Positions 10,504 to 19,838 of a stretch of 64,000 bases of DNA are shown here, in pieces. Within the stretch, counting starts at the first letter, position 1. Every line of letters starts with the position of its first letter. Under the pieces are notes generated by a model. The model ran no database searches. It worked only from the letters and a program-made list of their open reading frames with translations, and had not been told where the DNA came from. Source of the DNA: Tubulanus polymorphus (taxonomy: Eukaryota > Nemertea > Palaeonemertea > Tubulaniformes > Tubulanidae); NCBI RefSeq assembly GCF_964204645.1, contig NC_134026.1, positions 15,152,450 to 15,216,449 on the forward strand, written 5' to 3'. The position numbers and the translations under genes are program-made.

Positions 10504-13125
10504 TTAAGGCTGATAAAGTGACAAGTCCGGATAAAGACCTGACCTCCCACCTGGTCTCCCAGCTAAACTAGATGCATCAATATTTCGAATCATGTCTTGA
10601 GAATATTGAATCTCATGAGGTATACCTTTATCTTCACTGATCGACAAAGGAACCAAAAGATCGTGATGTTTAACATATATCCGTAAAGTAAATGATGAGC
10701 TCATAATCAATCTTCCAATTCGCCTATATAGAGAAGGCTTGACCGGAATTTTATCCGGAAAATCAATAGCAATTCCATCATACTGAATTTTACAAGGTGT
10801 AACCCAATCAAGATTGATAAATAATTTAAAGAAATGAGAATTACAATGTAGCTTACGTAAAGCAGGGGATCCAAGTAAGGAAATACTGCCCGCACAGGCA
10901 TTAAGATCAATTAATGGAAGTAAGATACATTCATTCCAATCCGAAATCTCTAAAAGTAGTTGTGATTTACAACGTTGAACCATATTACGCCTGCCCCTTA
11001 GAAAGGTAAATAGGTATTTAATATCATAACACAGGAAATGCAACGCACAGTAGATAATAGCCAGAAGAACTATCGTGTCAACTAGAAAATTGGAATCGTC
11101 GTCAATTAGCGATTGAGCAACCCGCGAAGACTGTTCTAAAAATGAAATAGTCCGATTAGACTGTATAACCGTTGCCCCAGCAAGTGGTGCTGCATGAGCT
11201 GCACCCAAGGCTGCAACCGGAAAAATACCCCCTGGATTATACCGTATCATGAAGAAAATATAAACTGACATAGCAAGCGCCGCTATGCTCAGAATAGTAG
11301 GAACCGATATAATGCCTATAGACGATGGAGATGAAAATATATGTCGCAAATTATCTTTAGCTAGTTCATTCTTTAACGCGTCGGCCTTTGAGGCGAACAA
11401 ATCTACATTAGACTTATGCGTTGAAGCCAATTTCTTAAGATCCGTTGAAAATTTAGCGTCCTTTGATGCTACCAAATCCCATGATTCTTTATTCAGTTTT
11501 AAGGGTGGAACCTCAACCATGGGCGCTTTCGATAACTCATTCCCCCTTATCTTTCTCAAATCTGCAGCATTAGAGAACAACGAATGCAGCACAGGTAAAT
11601 TTACTACATGCAAAACAGTTTTATCCTCCTTTCCAATATGACAACCTGTGAGTTTATAAGGGATCCGAAAAGATGACGCAATTATAGAGCAAAAACAAGG
11701 GATTGTCATTACGCACAACCTGCAACCATTGATAGACTTAACCTGTCGGTCAGAACAATGCATAGTCCAAACTTCGTCAGCAGATGACAGTAAATAACGC
11801 CCATCCGCTAATTCATAACTACCTTCAAACAGTAACGCTTCCTCATATCTAATGTCACACAATTTCATTATAGCCTCAGGTTGGTCCCAAAATAGCGCTG
11901 ACGCACACGTTAATTTATGACGGGAATTGAGAGATTTAGTTGTACTACACACTTTAAGGTCTCTACCGTTGCAGGAAAGTAAAAAATCACTATCGAATTC
12001 GGTATAATATTCGTTATCACTTGTAACGGCGATATACTGAGGTAAACCAAAAATTTGAGTCGTATTAGCACTAGTGGCATTCGACGGTACAGGTAATGTA
12101 TCAATATGATAAACATCCATAAAACCAGCCAAACTATGGATGGGAATGGCGATCGTTATATATAAATACGTTTCAGTCTGCGTGAACGTGATATCCCGCA
12201 TTTGATAATAAAAACTAGGCTGACTATGCGTAACCTTAAAACTAGGATAATGATCGCTGAGAATATCCTGTACATTATTAATTACTTTATTGATCTGTTC
12301 AGGACCCACGAGAGAAATAGGCAAAAAGCCATCCAATAATAACTGAGTTGCCTGTAGAAAATTCTCCGACTGGCCAACTACTACCCCAAAACGGTATTGG
12401 TAGTCAACCAAGTTCCTCATTAAAATGGACAAAGCCGAAACTGTGACATTTAAACGATCCAATTTATGAAATATTTCCTTCCGAGAATTTCGGTACTCTA
12501 CAGTCAAAATATTATAAGAATCGGCAAACCTCTTAATTGTTTCATGATTCTCTTTAATGGCCACCATAGCATTATCAAGCCTTTCGTTAGTTGTGTTCAT
12601 GAATGAATGAAGCAACTTGCCGTCTTGTACAACCTGATCAGCCAAGGCTGTTACCCCTGACTCCACTTTGAGGACATGTAACCTAAGTGCGTCCACGTCC
12701 TCTTCAGTAGCCGTGCCAAATAGCGATTTCGCAAAATTCCCTACAAAGTTTAATAAAGCTCTTTTCCCACGACCACTTGCCCTAACAGGAATCAAAGATT
12801 TAACGGTATTCATATTAGCGTTAAGCCGTATTCGTGTTTCTTTAATTTGAGAATTTAATCGCTCAATAATCGTATTTAACATCCCACAACCGTTATACGG
12901 GTGAAAATGATAATGTATAGGGCATGATAGAGGGGTTATAATATCTAGGTCAAATTTAGGCCAGGGAATACAGAAGGTATGCCTATACTTGGAAACACCA
13001 TTAAGAATATTTGTGAACTTATTGAAGACAATTCCCCAATTCAACATAACAACTGAATTCGCCGAAGTGTCAACCGGTTCCAACGTCGTCATGTAAACAG
13101 CCAGTAATAAAATGTAAAGCCTCAT
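10504..13125 (-). CDS. env: Retroviral-type envelope glycoprotein, baculovirus F/gypsy Env class
   Basis: An uninterrupted 873-codon frame from an ATG. It starts with a signal peptide (residues 1-22). A furin-type site, RGKR, lies at 119-122 and is followed at once by a hydrophobic fusion-peptide-like run (ALLNFVGNFAKSLFG, 123-137). A long heptad-type helix follows (about 140-235), then a Cys-rich region (about 385-495) and a membrane anchor (about 602-627). This order is that of F-type class I fusion proteins of baculoviruses and errantiviruses. Such proteins mediate membrane fusion and cell-to-cell spread. N-glycosylation sequons (NTTN, NVT, NTT) are present. Oddly, a second hydrophobic segment lies at about 681-706 and is followed by a tail of some 165 residues. 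The gene starts 53 bases after the integrase stop. Expression would need a spliced mRNA. The frame is intact, which suggests recent insertion or retained function. Confidence 0.85.
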   Translation of the reverse strand: MRLYILLLAVYMTTLEPVDTSANSVVMLNWGIVFNKFTNILNGVSKYRHTFCIPWPKFDLDIITPLSCPIHYHFHPYNGCGMLNTIIERLNSQIKETRIRLNANMNTVKSLIPVRASGRGKRALLNFVGNFAKSLFGTATEEDVDALRLHVLKVESGVTALADQVVQDGKLLHSFMNTTNERLDNAMVAIKENHETIKRFADSYNILTVEYRNSRKEIFHKLDRLNVTVSALSILMRNLVDYQYRFGVVVGQSENFLQATQLLLDGFLPISLVGPEQINKVINNVQDILSDHYPSFKVTHSQPSFYYQMRDITFTQTETYLYITIAIPIHSLAGFMDVYHIDTLPVPSNATSANTTQIFGLPQYIAVTSDNEYYTEFDSDFLLSCNGRDLKVCSTTKSLNSRHKLTCASALFWDQPEAIMKLCDIRYEEALLFEGSYELADGRYLLSSADEVWTMHCSDRQVKSINGCRLCVMTIPCFCSIIASSFRIPYKLTGCHIGKEDKTVLHVVNLPVLHSLFSNAADLRKIRGNELSKAPMVEVPPLKLNKESWDLVASKDAKFSTDLKKLASTHKSNVDLFASKADALKNELAKDNLRHIFSSPSSIGIISVPTILSIAALAMSVYIFFMIRYNPGGIFPVAALGAAHAAPLAGATVIQSNRTISFLEQSSRVAQSLIDDDSNFLVDTIVLLAIIYCALHFLCYDIKYLFTFLRGRRNMVQRCKSQLLLEISDWNECILLPLIDLNACAGSISLLGSPALRKLHCNSHFFKLFINLDWVTPCKIQYDGIAIDFPDKIPVKPSLYRRIGRLIMSSSFTLRIYVKHHDLLVPLSISEDKGIPHEIQYSQDMIRNIDASSLAGRPGGRSGLYPDLSLYQP

Positions 13126-13177
13126 GGTAGTATCCTAAAAGAGAACGAAATATAGTTACTACATTCCGTGAACCAAC

Positions 13178-14104
13178 TTATTCCTTTAGTTCCTTCGTTT
13201 TAAAATAGTTCTCAATTAAACTCGGGTTTAATATATTTTCCTCAGGTTCGAAAGTAGACTCGCCTTTCGTATAACCCTCCCACCATATCTTAAAATGGCG
13301 TTTACCATTGATAACTTTATCACCTAAAATCTCTTTAACTATAAAAATGTCATCTGGAATATCAACTAACTCATCTTCCTGATTTGCTAAATCCGATCTT
13401 AAAGGTTCGCCAAAACAAGCGTCTTGATCTCCTATTGGAAGATCGTCCCTGTGAACAAACTTCTTCAACCTATCTGCTGCTATAGGACTTTTCATATATT
13501 TACCAGTTTTAACACATTTGACTCTAAATGTAGAGGGACCTATTGACTTTACAATCTGGAACGGTCCACGATAACGCTTTTGTAACTTCCTAGTCAACCC
13601 TTTCTTAAAATTTGGAAAGAAAACCCAACAGTGGTCCCTAACTTCAAAGTTGACCGGGGTAGCATGTTTATCGCTGATCTTTTTGAATGCAGCTTGTGCC
13701 GTAAGGATCGCACCTTTAGCTATCTTGTAAACATACCGTAATTTATCTTGGGCCAGTCTGACATGTGTGTTTATCTTTAGAGGATTATACATAGGTTCCA
13801 GTAATGCACTATCTAGCGGCGTGTTCGGATGCCTTAAAAACATTAAGTAAAATGGACTATAATTCGATATTGACTTCATTGGACTAGTATTATACGCAAA
13901 GACTGCAGCGCGCAAGTAAGTGGTCCAATCGGTTTGATTATCAGAAATCATCATAGATAATAAGGATTTAATTGACTTGTTCGTAACTTCACAGAGACCA
14001 TTGCATTTAGGATTGAATGAAGCAGTCTTCTTATGTGTAATATTCGAGAATTTAAGTATTTCCTCCACAATCTCACTTAAGAAATTACTTCCGCGATCAC
14101 TTAA
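13178..14104 (-). pseudogene. C-terminal part of Ty3/gypsy integrase with GPY/F module and chromodomain
   Basis: The retained part starts at SDRGSNF (second catalytic Asp, residue 7 of the open frame). The catalytic Glu is 36 residues further on (NGLCE), giving the D-35-E spacing. A GPY/F module follows (YRGPFQIVKSIGPSTFRVK, 182-200). Residues about 256-306 form a chromodomain (FIVKEIL...KIWWEGY...STFEPEEN). The chromodomain aromatic positions are F258, W278/W279 and F289. The HHCC finger and first Asp are missing because the element is truncated here, so the protein cannot work. In chromoviruses such domains direct integration to modified histones. The frame upstream of SDRG is Polinton DNA, so any apparent start there is artificial. 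Confidence 0.8.
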
Positions 14105-14300
14105 TTTTTTATTCAAATCTATTCAAAATATAAAGTATTCTCTTTTTGAAAAGATATATTAGAATTCTAATAAAATCAAAATTAAAATAATGGCTAGTTA
14201 ATGATATGTAATTTTTAATACTTTCTATTTAAATAAGGATTCAATACCTCACTACTTTTGTCTATCTATTAGGAGCAGTTACTATTACTGTCCAGATAAG
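14104..14300. other. AT-rich Polinton-type DNA without a recognised gene
   Basis: AT-rich spacer between the truncated integrase and the HNH gene. It matches the composition of the Polinton remnants. No frame or motif stands out. Confidence 0.4.
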
Positions 14301-14856
14301 TCATTTCGGGTTCTCGATATTAATTTCCTCAACGTATTGTTCATTATTTGGATCATTGTTCCATAATTCAACAAATTTCTTTGCTTTATCTAACTGATCT
14401 AAATATAACTGTAAATCTAGTTTATTTCCTTGACTAATATTTTCTACTTTTTCTAAAGGTCTTAGATTCTTCCAATTCCAAATTAGCTTTTTATTGTAAT
14501 CATCATCCATATTAAATTTAGATACAGGCAAAACGTGATCAATATGAAAATAATTACCATAATTATTAATATTCATTTTATCATCGAATTGATATATAAT
14601 CCATGATTTTAAGAATTCATCTGAACAATCCAATAAATTTGTTAGTGTTTCTGAGTGATTATCTTTACTGAAAAATTTTGATACTTTAGATCTTAAACAT
14701 TTTCTCATTTTAAAATTAAAATCTGTTTTATACCTTATAACTTTTATCATCTTTAGAATTCTTATCTTTATTATATTCTGTTAGTGTCTTATATATTTTA
14801 CACTTAGAACATTTCTTATGCGCAATATTTATGGTTTGTGTCAGTTTACTTTCCAT
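14301..14856 (-). pseudogene. HNH endonuclease-like gene of a Polinton remnant, frameshifted
   Basis: The start (ATG at 14856-14854, minus strand) lies in CATATAAATGG, the Polinton start motif. The first frame encodes a CxxC segment (HKKCSKCKIYKTLTEYNKDK) and stops near 14725. The rest is in another frame (to 14301): LRSKVSKFFSKD, then YFHIDHVLPVSKF (about 14540-14578), then NWKNLRPLEKVENISQGNK. His-Ile-Asp-His plus the NLRP...EN stretch is the HNH/treble-clef nuclease signature seen in large DNA virus and phage proteins with an N-terminal CxxC ribbon. The indel lies near 14730-14750. It may be a homing-type or repair nuclease carried by the element. Active residues are still visible. Confidence 0.7.
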
Positions 14857-14879
14857 TTATATGCAAATGTTTTATTAAA

Positions 14880-14971
14880 ATTGATAAACATGTAATAATC
14901 CTTTTAACAATCTCATTCTCTTTCTCTTCATCCCTTTTAAATTTTAAGTATTAAGTTAAGTTAAGTTAAGT
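14880..14971 (-). pseudogene. Diverged copy of the DNA polymerase B tail
   Basis: On the minus strand this stretch matches bases 364-433 of the window closely (YLKFKR, then KENEI and KRI-TC), followed by the same kind of TATAAATGG start of the next gene. A TTAAG/TTAAC pentamer repeat (14947-14971) is inserted at its beginning. It shows that a second Polinton copy, or an inverted part of the first, lies here. Confidence 0.6.
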
Positions 14972-15676
14972 TCATCTAAATTGGTTACTGAATGATTGAT
15001 TACACGTATCACATTTATATATTTCTGTTTCATTCTTTAATTCATCTAATTTAGTTTCTAATATATCATCTTTTTTTTTACTATTACTATTACTATTACT
15101 ACCACTACCTCTACCTCTACCTCTACCTCTACCTCTACCTCTACCTCTACCTCTACCTCTACCTCTACCTCTACCTCTACCTCTACCTCTACCTCTACCT
15201 CTACCTCTACCTCTACCTCTACCTCTACCGCTACCGCTACCGCTACCGCTACCGCTACCGCTACCGCTACCGCTACCGCTACCGCTACCGCTACCGCTAC
15301 CGCTACCGCTACCGCTACCGCTACCGCTACCGCTACCGCTACCGCTACCGCTACCGCTACCGCTACCGCTACCGCTACCGCTACCGCTACCGCTACCGCT
15401 ACCGCTACCGCTACCGCTACCGCTACCGCTACCGCTACCGCTACCGCTACCGCTACCGCTACCGCTACCGCTACCGCTACCGCTACCGCTACCGCTACCG
15501 CTACCGCTACCGCTACCGCTACCGCTACCGCTACCGCTACCGCTACCGCTACCGCTACCGCTACCGCTACCGCTACCGCTACCGCTACCGCTACCGCTAC
15601 CGCTACCGCTGCCGCTACCGCTATTGAATAAAACATATTCGTTATTGTTCTTATTTACACTTTCATTTTTTCTCAA
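14972..15676 (-). pseudogene. Gly-Ser/Gly-Arg repeat protein with a partial zinc finger, likely a remnant fused to the polymerase tail
   Basis: The frame has a short Asn/Lys-rich start, about 66 Gly-Ser dipeptides, 20 Gly-Arg dipeptides, an (Asn-Ser) stretch, a charged linker and the beginning of a C2H2 finger (YKCDTCNQSFSNQFR), then a stop. The downstream DNA is the polymerase B tail. A likely explanation is that this is the N-terminus of a polymerase or zinc-finger gene joined to the polymerase end by an internal deletion. There is no convincing ATG; the first usable codons are TTG. The long dipeptide run is clearly recent repeat expansion, and it also leaves a second frame open (Ala-Val, Val-Glu). 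Confidence 0.45.
15108..15623. repeat. Hexanucleotide repeat: (CCTCTA)20 then (CCGCTA)66
   Basis: Two almost perfect blocks meet at 15227/15228 and differ by one base per unit. Only one unit near 15611 is imperfect. Such purity indicates very recent expansion. On the minus strand they encode Gly-Arg and Gly-Ser dipeptides. Confidence 0.9.
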
Positions 15677-15689
15677 AAAATGAAGTTGT

Positions 15690-16897
15690 TGGATAATCTA
15701 CAGTGATCGTGTTTGACGCTTCAAAAATTCGTCATGGAATTTTAATAAAACTACTTTTGATTGATTTTCTGATCTAATCTGGACAGGAAATGTATCAGCC
15801 TAGTGCTAAACGTGGTATCTATAAAAGAATTTGAAATAAACGATTTAATCTAGGGTTGCTTGGTCCTGCAATGACCAGTCAAACGTCTCACAATGACCAT
15901 TTTGAAACGGCTGTTTAGACTGTTATTACTGCTTTTCCGCTTCAACTTTATGAATATATGCGTTCTCGAACGGTCCTAGACCAGATATAAACACACTTTA
16001 GTTGTTGCCAGGCCCCATGGGGTAAAGCACCGGTCACCTAAAAATTGAATATTTTCTATCGATTTATCTTTAAAATTCAGCTACTATCTCGTGCATTTTT
16101 ATTCCCAATCATCGCACATATGCAGAAAGCAACGATTTAGCATGAAATGGTTACAGATAGTGAGGGGATATTATTTTCTATTCCTTGTTGAAAGATCGTT
16201 TTTCAGTCTTTTTGGCCAAATTGAAATATGCACCGTACAGTAGCGCCACTGCTCCCATCGAACGGTCTCCACACTTTCACGTCAGTAGGCCTACCGCCGT
16301 AATATTCTGCAGAATTAATTCTTACTCTTGTTGAATCGAGCTTTTTGGCTGGTGGGTATGAAATGCTTTTCAAAGTTTAATAGGCCTAATGCCTGCCCCT
16401 TTAAGCTTGAGGTCTATGATTTTGCCTGAAAGGTTCATGAGACAATCTGACGCCAAGTATTAGTCAGTGTTGTATTCACGACGACGACGTATTCACTCAT
16501 CATTATCAATATCATCATCACAATGACAATCAATTCAATGCGTTGATGTTTATAATGTTGTAGGCCTATTCAATCGCGACTGATCCAACGACAATCCAAC
16601 AAAGAATAAGCCTACTACAAAACATGAATAGGCTGCTACTAAACAATGCTGCATTGTTAACTCAGCGTTATTAAATTCCGACCTTTTATTTTCAACACAA
16701 AATGAATTTTGTAGGGTGCCCTTACTAGGCCTAGAGGAGTAGAGGCCACAAAATTGACACTTATAGTGTCTATTTCAACTTTAGAGCATATCAAGTGACC
16801 TAGCTCAGTCAGTTTGTTGATGGTACATACCATGATTTGAAAGTTTAACTAAAGTTGAAATGGACATTAGGCCTAGGCCTAATCCTAATCACAAGGC
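15690..16897. other. Anonymous DNA without recognised genes
   Basis: No frame above background. The hexamer AGGCCT and palindrome TAGGCCTA recur here. The Polinton edge appears to lie near 15690, where the AT-rich composition ends, but no terminal inverted repeat was recognised. Confidence 0.5.
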
Positions 16898-17204
16898 CAC
16901 AGGAGTTTGGCGATGGCCTCGAATTTTGCTTCCAGGTTGTTGATAACCTCGCGAGACTGGCGCTAAATTTAAACTGCAAATAAATTCAAAATATCACAGA
17001 AATACCTTGTGTTGATAATGTTTATTTATCTGCTAGGCCTAGGCCTATATAAATTCTGATAAACAATTGTGTTAAGGATCAGTATCAGATGGTCATGACA
17101 CTTTTAAGGCTGTGATATTTTGAATTTATTCGTGGCTGGCGCCAGTCTCGCGAGATTATCAACAACCTAGAAGTAAAAGACAAGCCCATGACCAAACCCC
17201 TGTG
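16898..17204. mobile_element. Foldback/MITE-like element with long imperfect terminal inverted repeats
   Basis: The ends are inverted copies: CACAGGAGTTTGG at the left and the complement of CACAGGGGTTTGG at the right. They are followed inward by matching arms (TTGTTGATAA, CTCGCGAGACTGGCGC, and the AAATTCAAAATATCACAG type). Flanks CACAAGGC and CACTAGGT match at 6 of 8 positions, so an old 8-bp target duplication (hAT type) is possible. No coding content. Confidence 0.6.
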
Positions 17205-17508
17205 CACTAGGTTTACCAGATAGGCCAAGGCCTTATTTGGAATTAAGAGGGCACACAATAAAAATGTTAGTTTTTTATCAGTCAGGAATTTTAGAAATGT
17301 TCAGGCGGAATGTTTTTATTTTCTATTTTTGACAATCACGAATAAATGATGTTTCAATTGATTGTCCGCATGCTGCACCTAAATTTTCAACCACCAATCT
17401 TCACAAATTTCAAATAGGCCTACAGCGAGGTTATTTGGTTAAATTTAGGCCTACCAAGGCCCTATTGACATTTTTGAATTCAAACCTCTAATAGAAGATC
17501 GATTCCTG
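17205..17508. other. Anonymous DNA between foldback element and LTR retrotransposon
   Basis: No gene or repeat recognised, apart from several AGGCCTA motifs. Confidence 0.4.
17505..17508. repeat. Target site duplication CCTG, left
   Basis: Identical to the four bases after the 3' LTR at 27869-27872. Confidence 0.75.
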
Positions 17509-19538
17509 TGTAGCGGAAATTCGTTTCACTTCGTTCTGTTCTTTTTATTTTCCAGCTGCAGAGTCCTCCCCAGCTCAGTCTAAAATTCATATTAAATTCC
17601 TATTAAAAGTTTGTATGATGTAAAATAAAACCTTATAATGTATTTGTAACTCTGAGACAAGAATGTTTAATGCTTTGGACTTCGGTCTGGTGGATTAGAA
17701 ACTATTTTTATTTCTATCTTAATGAAATATTGTATGATTTAATCTGAATTCAAAAACTGTACCTAAAGACCTTTTCTATGTGTTCGGGTCACTCCCGGTT
17801 TGTATTTTTCGAGTTAATGTGCCTAAATCGATGTTCCCGTGCTTAAATCGATATTTTTATGCTGTGCTCTGTGCCCGAGATGGCGCCACTATACGGTTCT
17901 TAATTATATTGTGTGCTCGGGGTGCTTTGTTTTAACCAATTAGATGGGGTTACGTCATAATCTGGGCTCTATAAAAGGCAAAAATGTGCTTTATTAATTA
18001 GTCTCGGTGCACATTCTTAGGTGTGTATTACTAAGATTTTGAACTATGGGGGGAGGGATTAATCTAATTTTCTTAGTAAGTCATACTTAGCACTGATTCT
18101 CTTTAAGTATTTCTTGGTCCTTATTCTCAAAGTTGTTTTTCTTCCAAGATGTTTTCGGAAAACAATCTTTCAGGGTTCAAGGAGGTTTTCTCCTTCGAAT
18201 TATTCCCCGAAAGTATTCTTCTTTCCGATTTCCTCTCTTGGTTTTTCCCTCAACTTTTGAGTTTTCGGAGTAGTGACCATCTCTTACATAAACATAATAG
18301 GAAGAATGATTAAATAAATACTTAACTGGAACTATGATTAAATATAGCGAAAATTCTTATCTTTATTAAGAGCACTTAGAGTTACATCTTCTTTAGCGTA
18401 AAACGAGCGCAGGGTTTAAAAGTAACTATTGTTGAGTCGTAATGTTAGAATATCTGAAATCTTTATTCCTAATACTATTGAATTCTGGTGCGATTCGTGC
18501 ACTTGTATTAAGGGCAATATGCCCTTGTTAATCTCCTCCTTTGGTGGCCGGTTGGCCATCTTATCTACCTTAAATGTTGTAAATAAGAGATAACCTATAT
18601 ATATTGTTGTTATATATGTATATATTGTTCATTGTTCGAATATTTCCAAGAAATAATAAATAGTATTCAAGAGAATATTATCATATACATAAAATTCTAA
18701 ATCTTTGCCTTTTTCCCTAAACTATTTTTGTGGTGTCGGATTTACTATCAATTGAGGAAAGGATTTTCTTGTGCATTTTTGGGATTCTGTGACACCATAA
18801 AATATTCTTGAAGAATCTTGTGGGTTGGAGAGTTTAGGGCATCATGTAAGTCTTCAAAAAGGGGAAGCATTGAGGGCACCCTCTAGTGGGAGAGGCCAAA
18901 AATTGGTGAATGCTCCTCGTTTTATTTAGTTGGTATCTATTATTCTTTTTGAAGCTAAACGCCTGATCAGGTCGGCTGTGGAGGCCGGAAATACTTGTAG
19001 CGCTGGACGCAGTCCTGTATTTCCTCCTCAGTCGGAGAGAAAGCTAGGGGATTTTTATTTTATTTGACTCATTCATGATTCTTCTATTAATTCTTTTGGT
19101 CACAGTTTTTCATACATGCACACGCCTTTTTCATGGGTGATTTGTGAGGACATTCAGTCACCCGTGTTACCATTATGACTTATCACTGAGAATTAGGACT
19201 CCTTTAAGTATTCTCACTCACCAGAGGAAGACTTGACATATTTTTGCGCGTTAAATCTCATGGAGGAAAACAAGAGAATTTTCCCCTTCTAGCTTCTCTA
19301 CCTCCCAGATGCTAGTGACATGAGCGAACCCTAGAAGCGACGCCTATATGCAACTTTTTCCTTAAATGTATAGGATTATAGAAAGAGAGAGAGAGAATTA
19401 CCTGTATTCCCTCTTGGTCGAGGAAATTCCGAGAGTTGAGACCTTAGACTTGACATTATGAATTTTAACGGAAACGGAAGTAGATTTTTGTAGTCACTTG
19501 CCAGAGCACGCTACCCCGAATCCCGGTATTCCGCTTCA
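17509..19538 (+). repeat. 5' LTR (2030 bp)
   Basis: Begins TGTAGCGGAA and ends TTCCGCTTCA, so the termini are inverted repeats with TG...CA. It matches 25853-27868 nearly base for base. Internal features: CCAAT, CRE and TATA boxes near 17936-17977 and AATAAA signals near 18655. It is unusually long for the group. The TA-rich stretch at about 18597-18622 is the main difference from the other LTR. Confidence 0.95.
17936..18005 (+). promoter_or_regulatory. LTR core promoter: CCAAT, CRE-like TTACGTCA, TATAAAAG
   Basis: CCAAT at 17936-17940, TTACGTCA at 17950-17957 and TATAAAAG at 17970-17977 lie in classical order. Initiation would be expected about 25-30 bases downstream, near 18000. The same set is present in the 3' LTR (TATA at 26314). 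Confidence 0.7.
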
Positions 19539-19540
19539 AA

Positions 19541-19559
19541 TGGTGGCAGCGGTGGGATT
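19541..19559 (+). other. Primer binding site complementary to tRNA-Leu 3' end
   Basis: TGGTGGCAGCGGTGGGATT begins two bases after the LTR. It is the exact complement of the 3' end (…AATCCCACCGCTGCCA plus CCA) of animal tRNA-Leu(AAG) as I remember it, over 19 bases. Confidence 0.8.
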
Positions 19560-19838
19560 TTCTTCGATATAAGCACATACGTGCATTATTACTATTTTTT
19601 TTTATCGATACGTTGTAGAGGTTTAGCCTCCCTTGGTGAGTGAGTCTCCGTAGAGTAATATAATCCGACACCCTCCCTTTTCTCTTATCATTTGAACTAC
19701 ATTAAACTATAACGGTTAGGTCAGGAAGTTTAGTTAGGTAGAAACCACAGCAGAGTTTGTTTATCGTTTTTCCGTGATAAAACTTTCTTTCATTCTTTTC
19801 ATAGCGTATTTGTATGTGAGTCTTTCGTGTGAATAAGA

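Larger units (their letters stand above)
8641..14103 (-). mobile_element. 3' half of an env-bearing Ty3/gypsy (errantivirus-like) element, inverted
   Basis: Read on the minus strand the order is integrase C-terminal half, envelope, long 3' region, then a candidate 3' LTR. The base composition differs from the Polinton on both sides, and coding homology begins abruptly at the second catalytic Asp of integrase (near 14098). Gag, protease, RT, RNase H and the 5' LTR are missing. It therefore entered or was trapped as a truncated piece, or lost its 5' half by deletion. A short GATC at both junctions (8630-8633 and 14093-14096) hints at microhomology joining. Confidence 0.75.

Noticed and set aside
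11285-11641. 118-codon plus-strand frame within env
   Set aside because: Shadow of the envelope gene.
15058-15636. Ala-Val/Val-Glu repeat protein
   Set aside because: Alternative frame of the hexanucleotide repeat that also encodes Gly-Ser. No other content.
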